A stretch of DNA of 11,717 nucleotides. Origin: an uncultured Eubacteriales bacterium. GTDB taxonomy: Bacteria; Bacillota; Clostridia; Christensenellales; Christensenellaceae. A program made the translations under genes and the position numbers. The stretch spans positions 1 to 11,717 of the forward strand of contig CAJJPW010000045.1 of the NCBI GenBank assembly GCA_905193725.1, given 5' to 3'. Under the pieces are notes generated by a model. It saw nothing but the letters and a program-made list of their open reading frames with translations, ran no database searches and had not been told where the DNA came from. Within the stretch, counting starts at the first letter, position 1; each line of letters opens with the position of its first letter. This document shows positions 1 through 7,712 of this stretch, in pieces.

Positions 1-6
1 CCCCCT

Positions 7-47
7 GCCACAAAAAAAACACCGTCAAGCGGTGTTCTTTTTGTGGC
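7..47 (-). terminator. Intrinsic terminator of tRNA-Arg
   Basis: Inverted repeat 7-24 / 30-47: 18 positions with a single mismatch and a 5-nt loop (tcaag). Read on the minus strand, the GC-rich top of the stem (cgctt side) is followed by eight T residues (complement of 12-19), the form of a Rho-independent terminator. The tRNA-proximal arm includes the discriminator base and CCA of the tRNA, so the extended stem begins inside the mature 3' end. Confidence 0.85.
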
Positions 48-120
48 GTACCCGGGAGGATTCGAACCTCTGGCCTCAGGAGTCGGAGTCCTGCGCTCTA
101 TCCAGCTGAGCTACGGGTAC
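44..120 (-). tRNA. tRNA-Arg (anticodon CCG)
   Basis: The minus strand folds as a full cloverleaf. The acceptor stem GTACCCG/CGGGTAC has 7 perfect pairs. A D-arm with GCTC/GAGC follows, then anticodon stem CAGGA/TCCTG enclosing loop CTCCGAC, giving anticodon CCG, which reads CGG Arg codons. The T-loop is TTCGAAT and the discriminator is G, followed by an encoded CCA (44-46). The first T-stem pair is an A-C mismatch; otherwise the gene looks intact. It sits alone with its own promoter and terminator. Confidence 0.96.
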
Positions 121-160
121 ATAACTATTTTTGTGCCGCACACATACGGTGTACTTTCCT

Positions 161-189
161 ATGATATCACAAAATCCAATAAGGTGCAA
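161..189 (-). promoter_or_regulatory. Sigma-A promoter for tRNA-Arg
   Basis: On the minus strand, TTGCAC (184-189) and TATCAT (161-166) are separated by exactly 17 bp. Transcription would begin near 154, leaving about 34 nt of 5' leader before the tRNA. The promoter lies directly downstream of the ABC operon terminator, so the tRNA is an independent unit. Confidence 0.7.
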
Positions 190-190
190 T

Positions 191-220
191 AAAAAAGGGC
201 ATTTTTCATGCCCTATTTTT
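191..220 (-). terminator. Terminator of the amino acid ABC operon
   Basis: On the minus strand, arms AGGGCAT and ATGCCCT (208-214 and 196-202) enclose a 5-nt loop and are followed by a T run (complement of 191-196). It overlaps the end of the ATPase stop codon region (219) by 2 nt, so termination is immediate. A TATTTTT tract on the other side could allow weak bidirectional function. Confidence 0.85.
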
Positions 221-941
221 ACAATACCTTGGAAAGAAAATCCTGTAATCTCGGACTCTTGGGTTCCACGAAAAACTTATCCGGCGTATTTTCCTCTTCA
301 ATCATGCCTTCGTTCATAAACAAAATTCGCGTTCCCACTTCTCTGGCAAATCCCATCTCGTGTGTAACCACCACCATAGTCATGCCATCGTCAGCCAATT
401 TCTTCATCAAATCCAGCACTTCACCCACCATTTCTGGGTCCAATGCAGAAGTGGGCTCATCAAAGAGCATCACATCCGGATTCATTGCCAGCGCTCTTGC
501 AATGGCAACACGCTGTTTTTGTCCGCCGGAAATCTGGCTAGGATATACGCCTGCTTTATCAGCTAGCCCAATCCGCGTCAAAAGCTCCATGGCCTTTTCC
601 TCCGCCTGTTGTTGTGTCATCAACTTTAGCTGCACTGGTGCCAGAGTGATATTTTGCATCACTGTCATATGTGGAAATAGATTAAACTGCTGAAATACCA
701 TACCCATCTTTTGGCGCAGCCGGTCGATGTCACAATCTTTATCGGTGATATTCGTTCCCTCAAACCAAACTTCACCCTCAGTGGGCGTTTCCAGCAGATT
801 CAGGCACCGCAAGAAAGTACTTTTGCCACAGCCAGAAGGACCGATGATAACCACTTTCTCGCCCTTCTCGATGTGTTGATTGATGCCATTGAGAGCTTTT
901 GCCTCTCCAAAATGCTTGTGTAAATTTTTAACGGTAATCAC
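219..941 (-). CDS. Polar amino acid ABC transporter, ATP-binding protein (GlnQ/HisP type)
   Basis: Cytoplasmic ATPase subunit that would power import through the permease encoded just upstream. The 240-aa length is typical of the GlnQ/HisP/ArtP family. Motifs seen in order: Walker [10 protein letters not shown] (34-42), Q-loop around Q84-Q85 (FQQFNLFPH), signature SGGQKQR (138-144), Walker B VMLFDEP with catalytic Glu162, D-loop SALD (165-168), and the switch His194 in VVTHEMGFA. No key residue is missing. The start is GTG at 939-941, preceded by AGAGG about 10 nt upstream; it overlaps the end of the permease gene by 14 nt, which implies translational coupling. Last gene of the three-gene operon, followed at once by a terminator. 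Family assignment is secure; the substrate (Gln, Glu, Arg, His or cystine) cannot be read from this subunit. Confidence 0.96.
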   Translation of the reverse strand: MITVKNLHKHFGEAKALNGINQHIEKGEKVVIIGPSGCGKSTFLRCLNLLETPTEGEVWFEGTNITDKDCDIDRLRQKMGMVFQQFNLFPHMTVMQNITLAPVQLKLMTQQQAEEKAMELLTRIGLADKAGVYPSQISGGQKQRVAIARALAMNPDVMLFDEPTSALDPEMVGEVLDLMKKLADDGMTMVVVTHEMGFAREVGTRILFMNEGMIEEENTPDKFFVEPKSPRLQDFLSKVL

Positions 942-1623
942 TGCGCGCCAACCTCTTTTCCATCTTTCGTAGCCCCCATGTCATGAGCATTACTACTAGC
1001 AAATATAAGACCATAATGACGAGCAGGGGAACCGGGCTCATTGTCCGCGAGCGAATGGCTGCCGCCTTAAATGTCAGATCTGCCACAGCTACATAACCCA
1101 CAATAGCCGTCTCTTTGAACAGCACAATAGCCTCGTTACCCAGTGCAGGCAAAATGTTTTTAATCGCCTGTGGGAATACGATTTTTTTCATCGTGACATT
1201 TTTGCTGAGCCCCAGGCTTCTACCAGCCTCCATTTGGCCCCTATCTACTGCCATAATGCCCGCTCTTACGATCTCTGCCACATAAGCGCCCGAATTAATG
1301 CCCAAAGCCAGCGTTGCAAACCAAATCGACATATTCAAAGGAGCAGAAGCAGCGATGATAAACACCATGATCATGACTTGTACCATCATAGGTGTACCGC
1401 GGATCACTGTCAAATACACGTTACAAATCACATCTAGTACTTTGAGTTTTTTATTGTCTTTTGCATATACTTTGCAGATTGCAACTAAGCTGCCCAATAT
1501 AACACCTATCATTGCCGCGATGATCGTCATTAGAATGGTATTGCCCAGGCCTTCTAAATACTCTAGCCAGCGATCTTGTGCAATAATGTTGTCATAGAGT
1601 TGTTGTCCAAAATTATCCCACAT
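928..1623 (-). CDS. Polar amino acid ABC transporter, permease (HisM/GlnP type)
   Basis: Integral membrane subunit of the importer, 231 aa from the chosen start. Hydrophobic segments lie at about 26-50, 70-93, 98-118, 160-183 and 197-217, matching the roughly five-helix HisM/GlnP fold. The EAA loop that docks on the ATPase is at 129-153 ([12 protein letters not shown] then FPQA). The RGTP motif (75-78), typical of this family, is present. I chose ATG at 1621-1623 because GGAAAGG lies about 8 nt upstream; the open frame extends 16 codons further to a TTG at 1671, but that stretch lies inside the preceding terminator hairpin and has no good ribosome site. The 3' end overlaps the ATPase gene. 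Such permeases usually homodimerise or pair with a second permease; only one is encoded here, which suggests a homodimer. Confidence 0.95.
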   Translation of the reverse strand: MWDNFGQQLYDNIIAQDRWLEYLEGLGNTILMTIIAAMIGVILGSLVAICKVYAKDNKKLKVLDVICNVYLTVIRGTPMMVQVMIMVFIIAASAPLNMSIWFATLALGINSGAYVAEIVRAGIMAVDRGQMEAGRSLGLSKNVTMKKIVFPQAIKNILPALGNEAIVLFKETAIVGYVAVADLTFKAAAIRSRTMSPVPLLVIMVLYLLVVMLMTWGLRKMEKRLARSDYR

Positions 1624-1647
1624 ATGATTTTCCTTTCCCCAGAAAAC

Positions 1648-1684
1648 AAAAAAAGGGTGGACCACCTCCAAGGCCGTCCATCCC
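1648..1684 (-). terminator. Internal terminator-like hairpin between binding-protein and permease genes
   Basis: On the minus strand, the arm beginning GGGATGGAC and the arm GTCCACCC pair over 11 base pairs, with one bulged A and one G-G mismatch, around a TTGGA loop. Seven T residues (complement of 1648-1654) follow. It starts 11 nt after the binding-protein stop codon and ends 25 nt before the permease start. The placement suggests partial termination, or stabilisation of the upstream message, so that binding protein is made in excess. Confidence 0.75.
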
Positions 1685-1694
1685 TATTTTTTAC

Positions 1695-2582
1695 TTAGTT
1701 TCCAGCAGATGCTTCTTTATGTTGAGTGATCCACTCGTCGATCTTTCCTTCATCCAATAGCTCTTGGATAACTTCGTCCACCACTGCTTTTAAGTCTGGC
1801 TTGTCTTTTGAGATGGCGATGGCGTACTGCTCCTGTGTGAGTGGAGTATCTAGTACCATCAGATCGTCATTTGAAGATACGATCTGCTCTGCTGGCACTT
1901 CGTCTACAACCATGGCATCCAATTTACCGTTGGCAAGCTCCATAGCGGCATCTGCAAACTTCTTGTACTGTACTGGTGTAGCCTCTGTCTCGTCAGTTAC
2001 GAAAATATCCCCTGTGGTTCCCATCTGCACACCTACGTTTTTGCCAGCTAGCGCTGCAATGAGTTCGTCAGAAGTAGTTCCTGTAATTTCTGTCTCATCC
2101 TTCCGAACCACAACTTTTTGTGCTGCATCTACATAGTTGATAGAAAAGTCAACGCTCTTTTCCCGCTCTGGGTCTTTGGTAATGCCAGCTGCGCCAAGGT
2201 CGCCTTTGCCCGTCTGAACCGCTGGGATGATGCCGTCAAAGTCCATCTGTACGACTTCCAGCTCTACGCCGAGTTTTTCCGCAATGGCTTTGCTGATTTC
2301 CACATCTACACCGGCCACTTCGTTGTTCTCGTCGATGTATTCGTAAGGAGCAAATCCAGCTTCTGTGAGCATGATGAGCTTGCCAGCTGATTTGATCGCT
2401 GCAACTGCTTCTCCATCCGTTGTAACGGATTCTGGTTCATCAGCACCACCCACTTCTGCGGTGCTCTCACTGGTGCTTTCAGGAGAAGCGCTGTCAGAAG
2501 GCTCGGTATTTTCACTGCCACAGCCTACCAATACAGCTGCGCACATCATCACTGCAAATAGTACTGCAAGTATTTTTTTCAT
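1695..2582 (-). CDS. Amino acid ABC transporter substrate-binding lipoprotein (SBP_bac_3 family)
   Basis: Extracellular, membrane-anchored receptor that would deliver an amino acid to the permease. It has 295 aa. Residues 1-21 form a lipoprotein signal peptide (MKK, hydrophobic core) ending in lipobox LVGC with acylated Cys21. Residues about 22-58 are a Ser/Thr/Glu/Pro-rich flexible tether. The SBP_bac_3 domain follows: GFAPYEY (76-82), GVDVEISKAIAEKLG (91-105), and ITKDPER with Arg140, the position that usually binds the ligand carboxylate. VGVQMGTTGD (183-192) is the lobe-2 amine/carboxylate contact loop, and VVDE (225-229) carries the conserved acid. GGAGG lies about 7 nt before the ATG. 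First gene of the operon. The ligand is unresolved: the family covers Gln, Glu, Arg, His and cystine binders, and no side-chain pocket residue here decides it. Confidence 0.95.
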   Translation of the reverse strand: MKKILAVLFAVMMCAAVLVGCGSENTEPSDSASPESTSESTAEVGGADEPESVTTDGEAVAAIKSAGKLIMLTEAGFAPYEYIDENNEVAGVDVEISKAIAEKLGVELEVVQMDFDGIIPAVQTGKGDLGAAGITKDPEREKSVDFSINYVDAAQKVVVRKDETEITGTTSDELIAALAGKNVGVQMGTTGDIFVTDETEATPVQYKKFADAAMELANGKLDAMVVDEVPAEQIVSSNDDLMVLDTPLTQEQYAIAISKDKPDLKAVVDEVIQELLDEGKIDEWITQHKEASAGN

Positions 2583-2625
2583 CGTCTTTCCTCCAAAACT
2601 TTAATAAAAACTGATTACTTTAAAT

Positions 2626-2653
2626 ATTATACAACACATTTTGTAAAAAGCAA
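2626..2653 (-). promoter_or_regulatory. Sigma-A promoter of the amino acid ABC operon
   Basis: On the minus strand, TTGCTT (2648-2653), a 16-bp spacer and a perfect TATAAT (2626-2631). Transcription would begin near 2619, giving a short leader of about 37 nt before the lipoprotein start. The -35 box lies in a 6-bp-arm inverted repeat (AAAAAG at 2645-2650 / CTTTTT at 2657-2662), a possible binding site. Confidence 0.7.
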
Positions 2654-2662
2654 GTACTTTTT

Positions 2663-2704
2663 GCAAATTTATTCATAAATAATGAATATTTATGAATAAA
2701 TTGC
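2663..2704. promoter_or_regulatory. AT-rich palindrome upstream of the ABC operon promoter (candidate operator)
   Basis: Arms 2663-2680 and 2688-2704 are reverse complements over 17 bp, with one extra T in the left arm, around a 7-nt centre (aatgaat). It lies 9 bp upstream of the -35 box, a position suited to an activator or DNA-bending regulator. It is upstream of the predicted transcript, so it probably acts as DNA rather than RNA. No known operator consensus was matched with confidence. Confidence 0.5.
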
Positions 2705-2913
2705 CATCCAAGTCTTTGGGGGCTCTCATTTTGTTAAATATGGTTATTATTTGCCTCTTTAAAAAGTCATTTTGCTTAATATCTCAAATCAACTTCTATA
2801 GATTTTCAAAGAAGAGGGAATAATTATGCATTAAAATGTATAATTATTCCCTCTTCTATTCCTCTATGTACCGATCTCTACATGATCTGTATCGTCTAAT
2901 GTTTTTTACGCTG
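2705..2913. other. Intergenic region after parC
   Basis: No convincing ORF, RNA gene or promoter was seen between the operator palindrome and the parC stop codon. The only clear structure is the stem-loop at 2810-2857, described separately. The rest is AT-rich, low-information sequence. Confidence 0.6.
2810..2857 (-). repeat. Long perfect stem-loop downstream of parC
   Basis: Inverted repeat with a 21-bp stem (2810-2830 / 2837-2857; one G-T pair near the tip in RNA) and a 6-nt loop. It begins about 56 nt after the parC stop codon. No clear T run follows on either strand (minus continues with ctttgaaaatc), so it is not a standard intrinsic terminator, although it may end or protect the parE-parC transcript. 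A small mobile or repeat element is an alternative. Confidence 0.6.
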
Positions 2914-5361
2914 CTAAATTAAGGTTTGTTGTCCCTCTCTTTTGTGGGCGTCAACGATCGAGACCTCATTTCCCAGCAGCGCCATAATGATGGGCTGCCC
3001 TTTATCGTCCCGCTTCTCCTCCGGTAAGTCCTCCACTGGGCGATATTCCATTTCGCCATTGAGCAGGCCGATTTCCAGCTCCATATCATCGGTAACATAT
3101 ACTGCGCCAGATAACTGCTCCCCGTTGACTTTGCTCTTGGCAAAGGTGATGGTTTTGAGCCCTTTGCCGTTGCGGCCCTGTACATGGTATTGGGCAATGG
3201 GCGTCTTCTTGGCGTACCCATTGTTACTCACCACTACCATAGCACCCTGGTCTCCCGTTTGGGCACAGCAGATAACTTCGTCTCCCGTCTTTAGGGTAAT
3301 GGCCATCACGCCTTTAGCAGTTCTGCCCATGATGGAGATCTCCTCTTTGCTAAAGCAGATGGACATACCTGTTTTGGTAATCAGCGTAAAATTGGGCTCC
3401 AATTGAGAAAGGGCGATGTAAATCAGCTCATCCTGTTCCTTGAGACCACAGGCGGCAATCTTGGATTTTTTCACCACAAACTCGCTAGCACTTACCCCTT
3501 TGATCATGCCTCCCTTGGTGGCAAAGTACATCACCCTGCCGGTGAGCTCATTTTGTGGGTATAGGTTGATTACGGTTTCATTTTTCTGAATGCCGGCAAT
3601 GAGGGTGTTGAGTGCCTTGCCTGGCTCTTTCCACTTGCCCTCTTTCACATCGTCCGCCCGGATGACGTACATATTCCCCAAATTGGTGAACACGCAGATC
3701 TTGTCCTCCAGCCCTACTTCTAGGGATTTTCGCACTTGGTTTTTGTACTCGATGTCCTCCCCTTCCCAGCCTTTTTTGAACAGCTTTTCGCCTAGGCGTT
3801 TGAGGCATCTGTCTTTGGTCAAAATCAAAGCACAGTTTTCTTTTACTTTAAACTCGTCTTCGTTGATCTCCATGGTCACTGTGTCTTTTTCGATAGTACT
3901 CCTCCGAGGATCTTGATAGTTTTGTTTGATCTCTGTGAGCTCGTTGATGATCACTAAATCCAGCATGTTTCTGGAATTGAGAATCTCTCTGAGCCGGGCG
4001 ATGAGCTTGATTACCTGCTCATATTCCTGCCGCAAGGTCTTGATCTCTAAATTGGTCAGCCGCGCCAAGCGCATATCCAAAATGGCTTGCGCCTGCACTT
4101 TGGTGAGGGCAAACTCCAGCTGGAGTTTTTGGTTGGCCTCTCCTGGCGTCTTAGACCCGCGGATAATGGCAATGACTCTGTCTATATTCTCCACGGCGAT
4201 AATCAAACCGCTCAAAATGTGCTCTCTCTTTTCGGCATTTTCCAGATCGTACTTGGTGCGCCTGGTGATCACATTGCGCTGGTGGCGGATGTAATGATCT
4301 AAGATCTCCAGCAGCCCCATCTGTTTGGGCAGCCCATTTGCAATGGCTACCATGTTGACGCCAAAGGAAATCTGAAGATCTGTGTACTTGTACAGGCAGG
4401 CCAGTAGCTTTTCCACATCTGTCCCCTTTTTCACCTCAATCACCGCACGAAGTCCTTCCCGATCGGACTCATCGCGAATATCGTCAATGCCTGCAAACAT
4501 CTCCTTTTTCTGCATGCTCACAGCCAAAATCTTTTCCAGACATACCGCCTTTTTCACCTCGTAGGGCAGCTGGGTGATGACGATCAGCGTCTTGCCGTTT
4601 TTCTGCTTTTCCAAATGGACTTTAGCCCGAATGGCGATCTTGCCCCGGCCTGTCTCATAGGCTTTTTTGATCTCCTCCGAATCCAGTATCATTCCACCGG
4701 TGGGAAAATCAGGGGCTTTGATATAACTCATAATTTCGTCTAAGCTGATATTTTGATTTTTAATCCGGGCTATGGTGGCGTCAATCACCTCTCCCAGATT
4801 ATGGGGAGGGATGTTGGTAGCCAGCCCGACGGCGATCCCCGACGCGCCGTTTACCAGCAAATTCGGGTAACGGGAGGGAAGCATGGTGGGCTCTTTGAGG
4901 GAATCGTCAAAGTTTAAGGCAAAATCCACTGTGTCCTTTTTCAGATCCCGCAGCATTTCCAAGGCGATAGGCGCTAGCCTTGCCTCGGTATACCGCATGG
5001 CTGCTGCACTGTCTCCGTCCATGGAGCCAAAGTTGCCGTGGCCGTCGATCAGCGGCGCACGGAGGGAAAAATCCTGCGCCATACGCACCATGGCATCGTA
5101 CACGCTGGTATCTCCATGGGGGTGGTATTTACCCAATGTTTCTCCCACAATTCTGGCGGATTTCTTATGGGGTTTGGAGGGCCAGAGCTCTAGCTCGCTC
5201 ATGGCATAGAGGATTCTCCTCTGCACCGGTTTCAGCCCGTCCTCCACTCTGGGAAGTGCCCGCTCTAGGATGACGTATTCTGCATAGGGCATGAAGGAGG
5301 AGTGCATCACTTCTCCCAAAGACAAATTGATGATCTGATTATTCTGGTTTGTGCTGCTCAT
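2914..5361 (-). CDS. parC: DNA topoisomerase IV subunit A (ParC)
   Basis: Breakage-reunion subunit of a type IIA topoisomerase, acting with ParE in chromosome decatenation. It has 815 aa, near B. subtilis ParC (about 806). N-terminal features: LKPVQRRIL (43-51; Gln as in ParC, where GyrA usually has His), the quinolone-region loop HGDTSVYD (82-89), and catalytic Arg123-Tyr124 in AMRYTEAR. Thr85 and Asp89 fill the usual quinolone-resistance positions and look like natural states. GASGIAVG and DFPTGG follow. The C-terminal propeller matches Firmicute ParC around [14 protein letters not shown] and [10 protein letters not shown] and has no canonical GyrA box in its first blade, which favours ParC over GyrA. 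A box-like QGRNGKG occurs late, at 728-734. The start follows the parE stop by 3 nt; its ribosome site AGAGGGAG lies in the parE 3' end. ParC rather than a second gyrase is likely but not proven. Confidence 0.88.
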   Translation of the reverse strand: MSSTNQNNQIINLSLGEVMHSSFMPYAEYVILERALPRVEDGLKPVQRRILYAMSELELWPSKPHKKSARIVGETLGKYHPHGDTSVYDAMVRMAQDFSLRAPLIDGHGNFGSMDGDSAAAMRYTEARLAPIALEMLRDLKKDTVDFALNFDDSLKEPTMLPSRYPNLLVNGASGIAVGLATNIPPHNLGEVIDATIARIKNQNISLDEIMSYIKAPDFPTGGMILDSEEIKKAYETGRGKIAIRAKVHLEKQKNGKTLIVITQLPYEVKKAVCLEKILAVSMQKKEMFAGIDDIRDESDREGLRAVIEVKKGTDVEKLLACLYKYTDLQISFGVNMVAIANGLPKQMGLLEILDHYIRHQRNVITRRTKYDLENAEKREHILSGLIIAVENIDRVIAIIRGSKTPGEANQKLQLEFALTKVQAQAILDMRLARLTNLEIKTLRQEYEQVIKLIARLREILNSRNMLDLVIINELTEIKQNYQDPRRSTIEKDTVTMEINEDEFKVKENCALILTKDRCLKRLGEKLFKKGWEGEDIEYKNQVRKSLEVGLEDKICVFTNLGNMYVIRADDVKEGKWKEPGKALNTLIAGIQKNETVINLYPQNELTGRVMYFATKGGMIKGVSASEFVVKKSKIAACGLKEQDELIYIALSQLEPNFTLITKTGMSICFSKEEISIMGRTAKGVMAITLKTGDEVICCAQTGDQGAMVVVSNNGYAKKTPIAQYHVQGRNGKGLKTITFAKSKVNGEQLSGAVYVTDDMELEIGLLNGEMEYRPVEDLPEEKRDDKGQPIIMALLGNEVSIVDAHKREGQQTLI

Positions 5362-5364
5362 CTG

Positions 5365-7323
5365 CTATTCCACTCCCTCTGCCTTAAAGTTGTCCACCTT
5401 ATTGAAGTTGGCATATTCCTCAATGTACTCCCTTCTGGGCTCTACCTTGTCTCCCATGAGCACGGTGATGATCCGGTCTGCCTCCGCTGCATCGTCCAGC
5501 GTTACTTGCACCATCACCCTATTTTCAGGATCCATGGTGGTCTCCCACAGCTGGGAGGGGTTCATCTCCCCCAGCCCTTTATACCGCTGTACCAGCGCAG
5601 AGCTACCCAGCTTTTTCTTGGCCGCCTCCAGCTGCTTTTCATCGTGGGCGTAGATCACATTTTTCCCCTTCTGTATTTTATAGAGAGGAGGCATTCCAAT
5701 GTAGATGTGCCCCTCGCTCACCAGCTGCTTGTAGTATCGGAAGAAGAAGGTGAGCAATATGGTGCGAATATGCGCTCCATCCTGGTCCGCATCGGATAAG
5801 ATGATGATCTTATGGTATTTTAAATTCTCTATCTGGAAGTTCTCGTCAAAACCCGCTCCCAGCGCCGTAATGATGGTCTTAAACTCGTCGTTTGCCAACA
5901 CCTGATCAATCCGCTTTTTCTCCACGTTGAGCGGCTTTCCCCGCAGGGGCAATATGGCCTGAAAGCGGCGGTCTCTCCCCTGCTTTGCGCTGCCGCCGGC
6001 GCTATCGCCTTCCACAATAAACAGCTCGTTGTCCTTGGGCTTTTTCCCCGTACAGCTGGCCAGCTTCCCCACCAGCGGTGAGCCCTCAATTTTGTTCTTG
6101 GCCCGCTCTATCTTTTTGGCCTTTCTGGCGGCCTCCCGCACTTTGGCAGAGGCCAGCGCCTTTTCCACAATTTTGTTGCAGGTGGCAGTATTGTTCAGGT
6201 CTGCCATGTAGGACTCCAGCTTTTCTTTGACTACTTCCTCCACGGCTACCCGCGCTTCGGTATTCCCCAGTCGGGTTTTGGTCTGTCCCTCAAACTGGAT
6301 ATTCTGCATTTTTACGCAGAGCACCGCGCAGATGCCCTCACGAATGTCCTCTCCCGTGAGGTTAGCATCCTTTTCCTTGATGGCGCCAGACGACCGTGCA
6401 AAGTCATTGACCACTTTGGTAAGTGCGGATTTAAACCCAGTCTCATGAGTACCGCCCTCCCCTGTGGGGATGTTGTTTACAAAGGAAAAGAGGCTCTCGT
6501 TGTAGCTCTTGTTGTACTGAATAGCCGCGCTCACATAGATGCCATTTTTTTCGCCCTCTAAGTAGATGGGCTTTTCATGCAGCTTTTCCTTATCCTGGTT
6601 GAGATAGCTTACAAAATCCCGAATGCCGCCGTCGTAGGAAAACACCTTCTGTTTCGGCTTTCCATCCTCTAGCTTTCTTTGATCCTTTAGGGTAATGGTA
6701 ACCCCTTTGTTCAAAAACGCCAGCTCCCGCAAGCGAGTTTTTACCTGATTGTAATTGAGAGCTACTTCTTCAAACACTCTATCGTCTGGCATATAGGTGA
6801 TCCTGGTGCCTCGTTTGCTGGTCTTCCCCACCTCTTTGAGAGGATACAGGGGCTTGCCCGATTCGATCTTGCCATTTTCCTCCACGCTGGCAAACTCTTG
6901 CACATAGGATTTTCCCAGCGTAAACACCTCTACCTTGAGCCAGCGGGAAAGGGCGTTCACCACGCTGGCACCTACTCCGTGCAGCCCACCAGAAAAGGTG
7001 TAATTAGAACTATCGAACTTTCCTCCTGCATGGAGCTGGGTAAACACCACCTCTACCCCGGAAACGTGGAGCTCTGGATGCAACCCCACCGGAATGCCTC
7101 GGCCGTTATCTTCTACTGTTACAGAGTTATCCTGGTGAATGGTAACCTGTACCTCATTTGCAAACCCATTGGCTGCCTCGTCTATAGCGTTATCTACGAT
7201 TTCCCACAGCATGTGATGCAGTCCTCTGGAACCGGTACTGCCAATGTACATTCCAGGACGCTTTCTCACTGCATCTAATCCTTCTAATACTTTAATATCC
7301 TTTGCTGTATAGGAATTTGTCAT
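5365..7323 (-). CDS. parE: DNA topoisomerase IV subunit B (ParE)
   Basis: ATPase subunit of topoisomerase IV, 652 aa (B. subtilis ParE about 655). GHKL ATPase domain: catalytic Glu41 and Asn45 in WEIVDNAIDE, DNGRGIP (72-78), and ATP lid SGGLHGVGAS (111-120). Transducer domain with QTK loop Lys349 (FEGQTKTRLGN). Toprim domain: EGDSAGGSAKQGRDRR from Glu438, and the metal-binding DADQDG (511-516). The C-terminal tail QRYKGLGEMNP and LMGDKVEPRR is shared by GyrB and ParE. It lacks the large insert of enterobacterial GyrB. ATG at 7321-7323 has GGAGGAAGG just upstream. Co-transcribed with parC. Sequence alone leaves some GyrB/ParE ambiguity; the assignment leans on length and on the ParC-like partner. 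Confidence 0.88.
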   Translation of the reverse strand: MTNSYTAKDIKVLEGLDAVRKRPGMYIGSTGSRGLHHMLWEIVDNAIDEAANGFANEVQVTIHQDNSVTVEDNGRGIPVGLHPELHVSGVEVVFTQLHAGGKFDSSNYTFSGGLHGVGASVVNALSRWLKVEVFTLGKSYVQEFASVEENGKIESGKPLYPLKEVGKTSKRGTRITYMPDDRVFEEVALNYNQVKTRLRELAFLNKGVTITLKDQRKLEDGKPKQKVFSYDGGIRDFVSYLNQDKEKLHEKPIYLEGEKNGIYVSAAIQYNKSYNESLFSFVNNIPTGEGGTHETGFKSALTKVVNDFARSSGAIKEKDANLTGEDIREGICAVLCVKMQNIQFEGQTKTRLGNTEARVAVEEVVKEKLESYMADLNNTATCNKIVEKALASAKVREAARKAKKIERAKNKIEGSPLVGKLASCTGKKPKDNELFIVEGDSAGGSAKQGRDRRFQAILPLRGKPLNVEKKRIDQVLANDEFKTIITALGAGFDENFQIENLKYHKIIILSDADQDGAHIRTILLTFFFRYYKQLVSEGHIYIGMPPLYKIQKGKNVIYAHDEKQLEAAKKKLGSSALVQRYKGLGEMNPSQLWETTMDPENRVMVQVTLDDAAEADRIITVLMGDKVEPRREYIEEYANFNKVDNFKAEGVE

Positions 7324-7396
7324 GTCCTTCCTCCCTGGCGTTCTATCTGGTCATTTTATCTATTTCGTCTTTCGTCAATTTTTTACATTTCAAATG

Positions 7397-7449
7397 CCAA
7401 GCTAGCCTTATCTGCCCGCTTGGTCTACCTTTCGAGATGGTTCACCTCG
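7397..7449 (-). other. Structured parE 5' leader
   Basis: Within the predicted parE leader of about 130 nt, two hairpins are visible on the minus strand: CGAGGT/ATCTCG (7433-7449, 6 pairs including a G-T, 5-nt loop) and CCAAGC/GCTTGG (7397-7423, 6 bp, 15-nt loop). No T run follows, so they are not terminators. A known RNA family was not recognised. Confidence 0.35.
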
Positions 7450-7462
7450 TTCTCATTGTTTC

Positions 7463-7492
7463 ATGATATACCATTTTTTTCTCCTGTGTCAA
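7463..7492 (-). promoter_or_regulatory. Sigma-A promoter of parE-parC
   Basis: On the minus strand, a perfect TTGACA (7487-7492) is followed by TATATC (7465-7470, 16-bp spacer) or TATCAT (7463-7468, 18-bp spacer). The predicted start is near 7457, about 134 nt upstream of parE. Confidence 0.65.
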
Positions 7493-7660
7493 GAATATTC
7501 CCTCTCTCCGCCAAATATCGCGCACTTCCGCGTGGATTCTAAGCTGCTAATTGCCAGCCAAAGTTTTACTGTTGCCGTAGCGCTCATATTTTACTAGTCT
7601 TCGTGTATGTACCCGTTGTAGATTGCTATCCACACGTCAAACGCGTGGTTTTACTTATGC
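7493..7660. other. Intergenic gap between ATPase terminator and parE promoter
   Basis: No supported gene. There is a small hairpin at 7630-7648 (ccacacg/cgcgtgg, one mismatch). Its left arm could instead pair with cgcgtggat at 7529-7537, but no RNA family was recognised. A 32-codon minus-strand frame from 7588 has no ribosome site. Confidence 0.5.
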
Positions 7661-7700
7661 AAAAAGAATGGCAGCACTTATCCAGGCTGCCACTCTTTTT
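7661..7700 (-). terminator. Terminator of the P-type ATPase gene
   Basis: Arms 7661-7675 and 7686-7700 pair over 15 bp (one G-T) around a 10-nt loop, with GC-rich TGGCAGC tops and A/T flanks that supply a TTCTTTTT tract on the minus strand. It begins 12 nt after the ATPase stop codon. The A/T symmetry allows function in both directions. Confidence 0.88.
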
Positions 7701-7712
7701 ATGTATCCAGTG

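Noticed and set aside
1624..1671. N-terminal extension of the permease from a TTG codon
   Set aside because: It lies inside the intergenic terminator hairpin, has no ribosome site, and adds residues outside the family's usual N-terminus. ATG at 1621-1623 has a proper ribosome site.
2663..2704. ArgR (ARG box) operator in the palindrome
   Set aside because: Three TGAAT/ATTCA half-sites are present, but none has the inward TGAAT-4-ATTCA arrangement; they face outward with wrong spacing.
5365..5595. Assignment of the topoisomerase pair as the main DNA gyrase (gyrB-gyrA)
   Set aside because: The A subunit has LKPVQRR, no first-blade GyrA box and a ParC-like propeller sequence, and no dnaA/recF neighbours are seen. 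Kept as a residual possibility only.
7490..7588. 32-codon minus-strand ORF upstream of parE
   Set aside because: No ribosome site, no recognisable protein features, and it ends inside the parE -35 box.
7630..7652. Plus-strand terminator (ccacacg/cgcgtgg then TTTT)
   Set aside because: The T run is only four long, the stem has a mismatch, and there is no plus-strand gene upstream to terminate.
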